NCBI GenBank assembly: GCA_031732875.1
Contig: JAVMKL010000160.1
Location: 1-25,490 of the forward strand
From: JAVMKJ01 sp031732875
GTDB lineage: Bacteria; Pseudomonadota; Gammaproteobacteria; Competibacterales; Competibacteraceae
DNA: 25,490 bases
Direction of reading: 5' to 3'
Both the position numbers and the translations under genes were made by a program. This document shows, in pieces, positions 6,634 through 13,519 of the stretch. Below the pieces are notes generated by a model that had not been told where the DNA came from, searched no databases, and saw nothing but the letters and a program-made list of their open reading frames with translations. Position 1 is the first letter of the stretch; each line of letters starts with the position of its first letter.

Positions 6634-7398
6634 ATGGAGCTGGACTGGTTCACCGTCGCCGCCCAGATCGGTAACTTCCTGCTGTTGCTGTGGCTGCTCA
6701 AGCGCTTCCTGTATCGTCCGATTCTCGCCGCGATGGCCGCCCGCCAGCAACGGGTCGCCGCCGCGCTGACGGAAGCACAAGCCAAGGCGGCGGCGGCCGA
6801 AGCGCTGCAACAGGACTACCTCGTGCGACGACAGGAACTGGCGGCCAGCCGGGAAAGCTGGCTGACCCAGGCGCGGGAAGAAGTCGCCGCGCAACGGCAA
6901 ACCTGGCTGACCCAGGCGCGGACTGAAGTGGACGAATCGCGGGAACGCTGGCGAACGGAACTGTATCGGGAACAGCAGGATTTTCAGCGGACGCTGCAAC
7001 GCGAGGCCAACCAGCGGCTGCTGGCGCTGGCCCGGCGCGCGCTCCGCGACTTGGGCAACGCCGACCTGGAAGCGCAAATGGCGTCCGCCCTGCTGGCACG
7101 ACTGCAAACGCTGGATCACGGAACCCGGCAAACGCTGGCCCAGGCCACCCGGGACGGATGCGCGATCGTTACCGCCTTTCCGCTGCCGGAATCCCAGCGG
7201 CGGATGGTGACCGCCGGGTTGCGGCAGTTTCTCGGCCCCACCCCGAACCCGGATTTCCGAACCGATTCCGTCGCATCCTTCGGCATCACTCTGGAAACGC
7301 CCAGCCAGCGGCTGGCCTGGACCCTGGACAGTTATCTCGACGGGTTTGCCGCCGAATGGCAGGCCCTGATTCCACCCGCCGGCGGCAATGGCTCATGA
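6634..7398 (+). CDS. atpF: N-ATPase subunit b, extended (AtpF)
   Basis: This is the peripheral stalk subunit, 254 residues from the ATG at 6634 (MELDWFTVAAQIGNF). One membrane helix (about 8-27, ending WLLKRFLYRPIL) anchors a long charged coiled coil (about 35-130). The C-terminal part, including GITLETPSQRLAWTLDSYLDGF, resembles the delta subunit. N-ATPase operons lack a separate delta gene, and this extended AtpF is thought to supply that role. A 15-residue unit beginning (S/T)WLTQAR is repeated in the coiled coil, with a 45-bp period (6858-6876 and 6903-6921, 19 identical bases). The stop overlaps the atpA start as ATGA. The gene is separated from atpE by about 5.5 kb, which is abnormal. 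An earlier in-frame start at 6553 is unlikely. Confidence 0.92.
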   Translation: MELDWFTVAAQIGNFLLLLWLLKRFLYRPILAAMAARQQRVAAALTEAQAKAAAAEALQQDYLVRRQELAASRESWLTQAREEVAAQRQTWLTQARTEVDESRERWRTELYREQQDFQRTLQREANQRLLALARRALRDLGNADLEAQMASALLARLQTLDHGTRQTLAQATRDGCAIVTAFPLPESQRRMVTAGLRQFLGPTPNPDFRTDSVASFGITLETPSQRLAWTLDSYLDGFAAEWQALIPPAGGNGS

Positions 7399-8936
7399 TC
7401 CCGCCGGACTGGTTCGCCCCCTTCGACGCCGCCCTGATCGGCTACCGTCCACCCCTGCGCCCGGTGGAAATTGGGACCGTCGCCGCGGTCGGTCAGGGCG
7501 TGGCGCGGGTGCGCGGCCTGCCGGGCGTGGCGGCGATGGAACTGGTCCGTTTCGCCGACGATTCAACCGGCATCGCCTTCGACCTGAACGCGGCGGAAGT
7601 TGGAGTGGTGTTGCTGCGGGATCAGGGCGGCTTGCGGGCCGGCGCGACCGTGGAACGAACCGGGCGGGTGCTGGATACGCCGGTCGGCGCGGCATTGCTG
7701 GGCCGGGTGGTGGACGCGCTCGGCGACCCCTTGGACGACGGCCCCCCGATCGCCGCCGGCGAACGCTCGCCGGTGGAACGGCCCGCGCCGCCGATTCTGG
7801 CCCGCGCTCCGGTCAGCGTGCCTCTGGCGACGGGGATCAAAGCAGTGGACGCCGCAATCCCCATCGGGCGCGGCCAGCGGGAGCTGATTCTGGGTGATCG
7901 TCAGACCGGCAAGACCGCCCTGGCGGTGGACGCCATCCTCAACCAGGCCGAGCAGGATGTAATCTGCATCTACTGCGCCATCGGCCAGCGCGGCGCGGCG
8001 GTGGCGCAAGTGATCGCCGTGTTGCGCCAGCATCGCGCCTTATCCTACAGTGTGGTCGTGGTCGCTTCCGGCGAAGATCCGCCGGGTCTGCAGATGCTCG
8101 CTCCCTACGCGGCGACCAGCATCGCCGAATGGTTCATGACCCAAGGGCGCGACGTGCTGATCGTGTACGACGATCTGACCCGCCATGCCCAGTCCTATCG
8201 GGAACTGTGCCTGTTGCTGCGTCGTCCGCCGGGACGGGAGGCATTTCCCGGCGATATTTTCTATCTGCATTCCCGCCTGCTGGAGCGCGCCGCCCGCCTG
8301 CGCCCGGAGTACGGCGGCGGCTCGCTGGCGGCGCTGCCGATCGTGGAAACCGAGGCACAAAATCTTGCCGCCTACATTCCCACCAATCTGATCTCGATCA
8401 CCGACGGACAGATTTATCTTTCGCCCATGTTGGCCCGCAAGGGCATCTGGCCGGCGGTGGACATCGGCAAATCGGTATCGCGGGTCGGTGGCAAGGCCCA
8501 GTTACCGGCCTACCGGGCAGTGGTCGGGGAATTGCGGCTGGCCTACGCCCAGTTCGAGGAGATGGAAGCCTTCGCCCGTTTCGGCACCCGCCTCGACGAC
8601 GCCACCCGCCGCGCCATCGACCGGGGACAGCGGCTGCGGGAAGTGCTGAAGCAGCCACAATATCAACCGCTGCCAGCGGCGGAACAGATCGCGATCTTGC
8701 TGGCCGTCACGCAGGGCGCGTTCGACCCCGTGCCGCTGGAGCGGATCGGCGAGGCCGAAAGAGGGGTGCGGGAAGCAGTGGTCACCCACGGCGCGGGGAT
8801 CGCTCGACGAATCACGGCGGGCGCCGACTTGGACGAAGAGGATCGGGAGGTTCTGCTGGCTATCGCCCGCGCCGCTTTGGCGAATCCATCCACCCTCACC
8901 CCCAACCCTTGCCCGGCCAGCGGGCGCAGGGAGTAG
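7395..8936 (+). CDS. atpA: N-ATPase subunit alpha (AtpA)
   Basis: This is the non-catalytic nucleotide-binding subunit of the F1 hexamer, 513 residues. The P-loop GDRQTGKT is at residues 167-174, and the alpha signature around PAVDIGKSVSRVGGKAQ supplies the arginine that reaches into the beta catalytic site. The N-terminal beta-barrel and the C-terminal helical domain are both present, so the protein is full length. The start overlaps the atpF stop. The last residues, STLTPNPCPASGRRE, are not alpha-subunit sequence: they are the translation of a palindromic intergenic-type repeat that runs into the gene end, so the true ancestral C-terminus probably lay near ARAALANP. Confidence 0.96.
   Translation: MIPPDWFAPFDAALIGYRPPLRPVEIGTVAAVGQGVARVRGLPGVAAMELVRFADDSTGIAFDLNAAEVGVVLLRDQGGLRAGATVERTGRVLDTPVGAALLGRVVDALGDPLDDGPPIAAGERSPVERPAPPILARAPVSVPLATGIKAVDAAIPIGRGQRELILGDRQTGKTALAVDAILNQAEQDVICIYCAIGQRGAAVAQVIAVLRQHRALSYSVVVVASGEDPPGLQMLAPYAATSIAEWFMTQGRDVLIVYDDLTRHAQSYRELCLLLRRPPGREAFPGDIFYLHSRLLERAARLRPEYGGGSLAALPIVETEAQNLAAYIPTNLISITDGQIYLSPMLARKGIWPAVDIGKSVSRVGGKAQLPAYRAVVGELRLAYAQFEEMEAFARFGTRLDDATRRAIDRGQRLREVLKQPQYQPLPAAEQIAILLAVTQGAFDPVPLERIGEAERGVREAVVTHGAGIARRITAGADLDEEDREVLLAIARAALANPSTLTPNPCPASGRRE
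8891..8936. repeat. Palindromic repeat fused to the atpA 3' end
   Basis: The sequence CCCTCACCCCCAACCC..., followed by a hairpin (GCCCG 8911-8915 with CGGGC 8921-8925, and CCCT 8906-8909 with AGGG 8928-8931), resembles the widespread proteobacterial extragenic repeat whose translation reads LTPNPSPASGRGE. Here it is partly decayed and supplies the last codons and stop of atpA. Confidence 0.55.
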
Positions 8937-8947
8937 ACCCCGCCGCC

Positions 8948-9844
8948 ATGCCGACGCTGGGCAGCCTGCACCATACCGTGGCCACGGTGGAAAATCTGCA
9001 AGGCATCGTCCGCACCATGAAAACCCTGGCGGCGGCGAGCATCCGCCAGTACGAAGAGGCGGTCGCGGCGGTCGCCGACTACGAGCGGGCGGTACGCCTG
9101 GGACTGACGGCAGTCCTGGGTGAAACGACTCCTCACCGCCCTCAACCCAACCCTGCGTCATCGAACCAGCGGGAACTCATCGTCGGCGTGGTGGCATTCG
9201 GTTCCGATCATGGCCTGTGCGGGCGGTTTAATGAAGACCTGGCCGGTCATATTCGGGCGACGCTGGCGGAGTTCCCCCGTCATCGTCATCGCATCATGGT
9301 GGTTGGAGTCCGTCTGGCGGCTGTGTTGGAGAGCATGGGCCTGGTCCCCGAGCAAACGTTCTATACCCCTGCTGCCGCGACCGGCATCGTGCAAACCCTG
9401 CGGCAACTGTTGCCGGCGCTGGAGCAATGGCGGAGCGCGGGCGTCGAACGGCTGTTGTTATGCCAGCAGCATCCTCAAGCCGGAATGCACCCGACGCCGC
9501 GCACGCTGATGCTGCTGCCGCTCGACCCAGCCACTTTGCAAAGCCCGGGACCGTGGCCGGGACGCTCCTTGCCCGGCCATTATGGCCATCGGGAAACCCT
9601 GCTGGCGACCTTGCTAAGCGAGTGGCTGTTCGTTGCCTTCTTCCGCGCCTGCGCCGAATCCCTGGCTAGCGAACACGCCAGCCGTCTGCTGGCCATGCAG
9701 AACGCCGAACGCAACATCGAAGACAAGCTGACGGCGTTGCGCACGCTCTATCAGCAGCAACGGCAGGAGGCCATCACCACCGAGTTGCTGGATGTCATCG
9801 TCGGCTTTGAGGCGCTGCTGACCTTGCCCCGGCGAGCGGACTAA
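8948..9844 (+). CDS. atpG: N-ATPase subunit gamma (AtpG)
   Basis: This is the central stalk subunit that turns inside the alpha-beta hexamer, 298 residues. The N-terminal helix LGSLHHTVATVENLQGIVRTMKTLAAASIRQYE and the C-terminal helix SRLLAMQNAERNIEDKL...RQEAITTELLDVIVGFEAL form the coiled-coil shaft. The middle GVVAFGSDHGLCGRFNEDL is the standard gamma motif. The ATG lies 11 bases after the atpA stop. It is the last gene of the N-ATPase cluster, as usual. A Pro-rich segment at about residues 59-73 (ETTPHRPQPNPASSN) sits between the first helix and the core and looks like a small insertion. atpD and atpC (beta, epsilon) are expected upstream of base 1. Confidence 0.94.
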   Translation: MPTLGSLHHTVATVENLQGIVRTMKTLAAASIRQYEEAVAAVADYERAVRLGLTAVLGETTPHRPQPNPASSNQRELIVGVVAFGSDHGLCGRFNEDLAGHIRATLAEFPRHRHRIMVVGVRLAAVLESMGLVPEQTFYTPAAATGIVQTLRQLLPALEQWRSAGVERLLLCQQHPQAGMHPTPRTLMLLPLDPATLQSPGPWPGRSLPGHYGHRETLLATLLSEWLFVAFFRACAESLASEHASRLLAMQNAERNIEDKLTALRTLYQQQRQEAITTELLDVIVGFEALLTLPRRAD

Positions 9845-10268
9845 CGGGTCAATATTGGGGTTCATCATCGGCGGACGTCCAATCACCCATAAAGCGATTT
9901 CCTGAAAAGAATACACCTGTAGTCGGGTTGTCGGGCAACGCTACGCTTTTGCCCGACCTACCGTTCTACCGTTCTGGTATAGCCTTTTTTGGCAGTCACC
10001 TAACTCTTTCCAGCAGTTGACGATTTGGTGAAACAGTCCGCCTCTCTTCCTTGAGGTTTTCAACTCGAAATCGATACAGGACCTCTTGCCGTCATGAGCA
10101 TCGTTTTGCCTGGTATTAGGGCACGGCCGCACGAACGCAACCTGGGTTCCTGCCGTTATGGGCATCGTTTCGCTTTATCAGCAACACGGCTCTGCTGTAT
10201 CCTCTTCATCATTACTATCGTTGACCCGCCTGCGAAGACGGCACAATCCGTTTTAGAGAGAGAATGAC
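9845..10268. other. Non-coding stretch with degenerate repeats
   Basis: No credible gene is found in these 424 bp. They hold the second REP-like hairpin (9928-9961) and an imperfect 20-base direct repeat (10087-10106 and 10151-10170, 18 of 20 identical). A 74-codon open frame on the minus strand (9941-10165) starts inside one repeat, ends inside the hairpin and shows no recognisable domain. It reads like decayed mobile or duplicated DNA. Confidence 0.4.
9928..9961. repeat. REP-like palindromic repeat, copy 2
   Basis: Thirty-four bases match 5173-5206 with one loop difference (C for T at 9941). The stem is GTCGGGCAA/TTGCCCGAC. Directly upstream this copy has eight extra bases repeating AGTCGGGT, so the two copies also differ at their left edge. 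It lies 83 bases after the atpG stop and may help end the operon transcript. Confidence 0.75.
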
Positions 10269-10547
10269 ATGGTGAAAGCGAACGTCATGGTCGTTGAGGA
10301 CAATGGGCTTATCGCCCTGTCGATTCAGCGCACCCTGCGCAATCTCGGATACGCGGTGCCAGCGGTGGCCGCCTCCGGCGAGGAAGCCATACGACAGGCG
10401 CTCGCTCTCCGGCCCGATCTGGTGCCGATGGACAGCATGCTGGAAGGCGATATGGATGGTATCCTTTCGCCTCTTTACCGGAGCAGTGGTAGAGAACGGT
10501 TACCCACTTGGAACTTGCGCCGAGAAGATTGTGGCTTCGCTGGATGA
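10269..10547 (+). pseudogene. Truncated response-regulator receiver domain (broken gene)
   Basis: The first 65 codons are a clear CheY-like receiver domain: VMVVEDN with the acidic pair (E10, D11), then RPDLVPMDSMLEGDMDGI with the phosphoryl-acceptor aspartate D55. The similarity stops abruptly after DGI (about base 10463). The rest of the fold, including the switch Thr/Ser and the conserved lysine, is missing and replaced by 27 unrelated codons. Such domains normally run about 120 residues and often continue into an output or kinase domain. The ATG follows a purine-rich AGAGAGA leader, so a short product might still be made, but it cannot be a working receiver. The stop overlaps the next gene's likely start (ATGA at 10544). 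Confidence 0.75.
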
Positions 10548-10551
10548 TTAA
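10462..10551 (+). pseudogene. Gene fragment joined to the broken receiver domain
   Basis: In the +1 frame relative to the receiver gene, starting exactly where receiver homology ends, the sequence reads FRLFTGAVVENGYPLGTCAE followed by KIVASLDD and a stop. The pattern YPL..(A)AEK.(V)A is reminiscent of AbiEii-type nucleotidyltransferases, but the piece is too short to name with confidence. Frame and position together suggest a recombination joint at about 10462. Confidence 0.3.
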
Positions 10552-12349
10552 TCGAGCTTCAGAAACCACTCCAGACCGCGCAATCATCCCGCCGACCCGG
10601 AATGGGAAGGATACCGGATGGAGTCGTGGCGAATTCGCTGGTGGGAACGATCCACCGCTGATTTCCGTCGTCATGCCTGTATACAACGTTGACCCGCACT
10701 GGTTGAGCCTGGCGGTCCAATCAGTGCGGCGGCAGTCTTATCCCTACTGGCAACTATGTATTGCCGATGATGCCTCTGCTCGGGCTGAAACCCGTGACTA
10801 TCTACGCGCCATCGATGATCCGCGCATCCGTATTGTATTTCTCGAAACGAATCAAGGCATAGCCGGCGCTAGTAACGCCGCCTTGGCCTTGGCCACCGGA
10901 ACCTACGTTGCCTTCCTCGACCACGATGACGAACTGGCGCCAAATGCTCTGTTCGAAGTTGCCCAAGCCATTCATCGGTGGGAACCCGATCTAATCTATT
11001 CTGATGAAGAATACATCAAGCGAAGCGGCCGGCGCCATGCAGCCCATTTTAAACCTGATTACTCACCGGACCTGCTGTTGGCGATCAACTACATCTGCCA
11101 TTTAACGGTGTATCGTCGACAATTGCTGGATCGCATTGGAGGGCTTCGCGATGGTTACGATGGTGCCCAGGATCACGATCTATTACTGCGTGTATTGGAC
11201 CATACCGATAAGGTCACTCATATCCCCCAAGTACTTTACCGCTGGCGCCGAATACCCGGATCCACCGCCGATCGCTTCGACAGCAAGCATTATGCTTGGG
11301 AAGCGGGTCGTGATGCCATCGCTGATACCTTGCGCCGGCGTGGCATCGCCGGTCGGGTGCATCTGGGAAAATCGCCTGGCACTTATCAGGTTTGCCGCGA
11401 AATTGTGGGTCGCCCGAAAGTCAGCATCATCATTCCGTTCCGGGATCGTCCTGAGTTGCTGCGCGCTTGTCTGAACTCCATCTTGACCCTGACGACCTAT
11501 CAGAACTTTGAGGTGATTGGTGTATCCAACGACAGCCGGGAGGAAACGACATATACCCTCATGGCTCATTACGAGCGTCAAGATACACGAGTGCGCTTCG
11601 TACGCTACGATCACCCTTTCAATTTTTCGGCAATCAGCAATTACGCGGTATCGCTCGCCGATGGCGATCACATTTTACTTCTGAACAATGATGTTGAGGT
11701 GATCACTTCCAATTGGTTGGAAGCACTGCTGGAGCATTCACAGCAGGCGGAGGTGGGTGCGGTAGGTGCCAAGCTGTATTATCCCAACGATACCATCCAG
11801 CATGCGGGTGTCATTATTGGTATTGGCGGTGTCGCCGGCCATTCTCATAAATGCTTTGCTCGTGAAGATCCAGGTTACTATCATCGTCTTGAGGTCATTC
11901 AAAATATCAGTGCGGTAACCGCAGCTTGTCTGATGGTGAAAAGAAAGCTCTACGAGACGATAGGCGGATTTGATGAACACTTGGTGATTGCCTTTAACGA
12001 TGTTGACTTTTGCCTGCGCTTGCGAGAACAAGGCTATCTGAATATTTTTACCCCTTATTGTGAGCTTTATCATCACGAATCATGCTCTAGAGGCTATGAA
12101 ATCACTCGAAAAAAATGGCGGCGTTTTTACCAGGAAAGCCAATATTTTCGCAATCGCCATGCTGCGCTTTTAGACAGAGGTGATCCATATTACAATATTA
12201 ATTTACCACTCAACCGTGAGAATTTTGGCTTAAAATTTCGCTGGCTTAGACCATTTTTATTCGCGCTTCGCGACGAATGGATGCTTTCCCGTTCGTTCGT
12301 TAAAATGACTGGCAAATTTGTTGATAAGGTCGGCAATTTTATCCGCTAG
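10544..12349 (+). CDS. Two-domain family 2 glycosyltransferase
   Basis: About 601 residues with two tandem GT-A folds. Domain 1 (about 38-260) starts ISVVMPVYN and has the nucleotide-sugar/metal motif DHDDE near residue 125. Domain 2 (about 290-540) starts VSIIIPFRDRPELL, has the matching LLLNNDVEV near residue 380 and ends with FDEHLVIAFNDVDFCLRLREQGY. No membrane helices are evident. Such proteins add sugars to O-antigen or exopolysaccharide chains in the cytoplasm. The sugar cannot be told from sequence. The ATG at 10544 is the first good start but has no clear ribosome site; a TTG at 10508 is also in frame. Base composition falls toward AT at the 3' end (12181-12240 is 30% G+C), which suggests acquisition from another genome. 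Confidence 0.88.
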   Translation: MINRASETTPDRAIIPPTRNGKDTGWSRGEFAGGNDPPLISVVMPVYNVDPHWLSLAVQSVRRQSYPYWQLCIADDASARAETRDYLRAIDDPRIRIVFLETNQGIAGASNAALALATGTYVAFLDHDDELAPNALFEVAQAIHRWEPDLIYSDEEYIKRSGRRHAAHFKPDYSPDLLLAINYICHLTVYRRQLLDRIGGLRDGYDGAQDHDLLLRVLDHTDKVTHIPQVLYRWRRIPGSTADRFDSKHYAWEAGRDAIADTLRRRGIAGRVHLGKSPGTYQVCREIVGRPKVSIIIPFRDRPELLRACLNSILTLTTYQNFEVIGVSNDSREETTYTLMAHYERQDTRVRFVRYDHPFNFSAISNYAVSLADGDHILLLNNDVEVITSNWLEALLEHSQQAEVGAVGAKLYYPNDTIQHAGVIIGIGGVAGHSHKCFAREDPGYYHRLEVIQNISAVTAACLMVKRKLYETIGGFDEHLVIAFNDVDFCLRLREQGYLNIFTPYCELYHHESCSRGYEITRKKWRRFYQESQYFRNRHAALLDRGDPYYNINLPLNRENFGLKFRWLRPFLFALRDEWMLSRSFVKMTGKFVDKVGNFIR

Positions 12350-12393
12350 TTGTAAAAATCGGTTGTTGTTTTGGTCTTGGTCGAACCAACTGC

Positions 12394-13422
12394 ATGGGTA
12401 AGGTTAACCACATGATTGCAATCATCATGGTCAATTACCAGCGGTCGACTGACACTATCGAGTGTTTGGAATCGCTCTGGCGGGTCATGGAACCCCGTTT
12501 TCATGTATTTCTGGCCGATAACGGCTCGGAGTTTGATGATGTAGCCACGTTGCGTGACTATAGTAATCACCATGCTGATCGGTTGACTTTTGTAGCCTAT
12601 CCCAAGAACTACGGTTTCACCGGCGCGCACAATCGCCTGTTGCAACCCTTGCTGAACGATCGACGGTTCGAGTATGCATTGTTACTCAACAACGATACCG
12701 TGGTGACACCGGAGTTTCTCGTGGCGATGCTCCGTCTGGTGGATCATTCCCATCAAATCGAGATGGTTGCGGCGCGCCTGCTGAAATATGATGATCCCGC
12801 CCGGATTGATAGTCTCGGTATCACTTTCTACAAATCCGGCCTTGCTTCCAACCGGAAATCGCCCAGCGATCCTCTATTAGGGCCTACTGGCGGCTGTGCA
12901 CTGTACACAATGAATTTACTATGGCAGTTGAAGCAACGGACTGGCGAGTTATTTGACGAACAGTTTTTCTGCTACGCCGAAGACACCGATCTGGCTTGGC
13001 GGGCGGTTTTGCTGGGCTACCGCGCCGCCTACGCCGAAGATGCCTTGATTTATCATAAAGGATCCGTTGCCAGCGGCGGGCCAAACAGCGATTTCGTCTT
13101 GTACCACGGCATCCGCAATTCGCTATTCGTGTTGGTCAAGGACGTCCCAGCCTATTTGGTTTGGCCGAATCTTGGCTGGATTTTACTGTTACATATGGCA
13201 ATTATTTTGCGTTATCTGGTTAAACGAAAATTGCCGGTCGTTTGGCGGCTGTATCGGGATTTTTTCAGAGGGGCGCCGCTCATGTGGCGGAAGCGACGCA
13301 GCCTGCGCGCCCAAGGACTAAAGGCAGGCGTCGAACCGCGGTCGCTAATCAGCGGATCCTTCTACGAAAGGGGCTACGTGCAACAGGCGCTCCGCGAGCT
13401 GGTAGGCTCCCCACCCTGCTGA
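12394..13422 (+). CDS. Family 2 glycosyltransferase, rhamnosyltransferase-like
   Basis: 342 residues with one GT-A domain, beginning IAIIMVNYQRSTDTIECLESL, with ADNGS, the GFTGAHNRLL acceptor-side motif and LLNNDTVV (DXD-like). The later FDEQFFCYAEDTDLAWRAVLLGY carries the ED...DL..R motif typical of WbbL-type rhamnosyl- and related transferases. A hydrophobic C-terminal stretch (about 250-275, AYLVWPNLGWILLLHMAIIL) may attach it to the membrane. It follows the two-domain transferase by 44 bp on the same strand, so the two probably act on the same surface glycan. An ATG at 12412 (MIAIIMVNY) is an alternative start with a GGTAAGG at a loose distance. Confidence 0.87.
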   Translation: MGKVNHMIAIIMVNYQRSTDTIECLESLWRVMEPRFHVFLADNGSEFDDVATLRDYSNHHADRLTFVAYPKNYGFTGAHNRLLQPLLNDRRFEYALLLNNDTVVTPEFLVAMLRLVDHSHQIEMVAARLLKYDDPARIDSLGITFYKSGLASNRKSPSDPLLGPTGGCALYTMNLLWQLKQRTGELFDEQFFCYAEDTDLAWRAVLLGYRAAYAEDALIYHKGSVASGGPNSDFVLYHGIRNSLFVLVKDVPAYLVWPNLGWILLLHMAIILRYLVKRKLPVVWRLYRDFFRGAPLMWRKRRSLRAQGLKAGVEPRSLISGSFYERGYVQQALRELVGSPPC

Positions 13423-13440
13423 ACGGCTGTCGATTGCACC

Positions 13441-13503
13441 CATCCTGATCGGATGTTCGCGGTACCTGACGTTGGTCGAACCGCGGCCAAACGGCTGGCC
13501 GAC
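13441..13503. terminator. Possible bidirectional terminator hairpins between convergent genes
   Basis: Two small inverted repeats lie between the convergent glycosyltransferase and glucan genes: CATCC/GGATG (13441-13455) and CGGCCA/TGGCCG (13484-13501, loop of six). The second is GC-rich, but neither has a T-tract. Confidence 0.25.
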
Positions 13504-13519
13504 TCCGTTCGGGTCCCGC

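Noticed and set aside
9941..10165. 74-codon minus-strand open frame after atpG
   Set aside because: It begins in one repeat, ends in the REP-like hairpin and has no recognisable domain, so it is treated as degenerate DNA.
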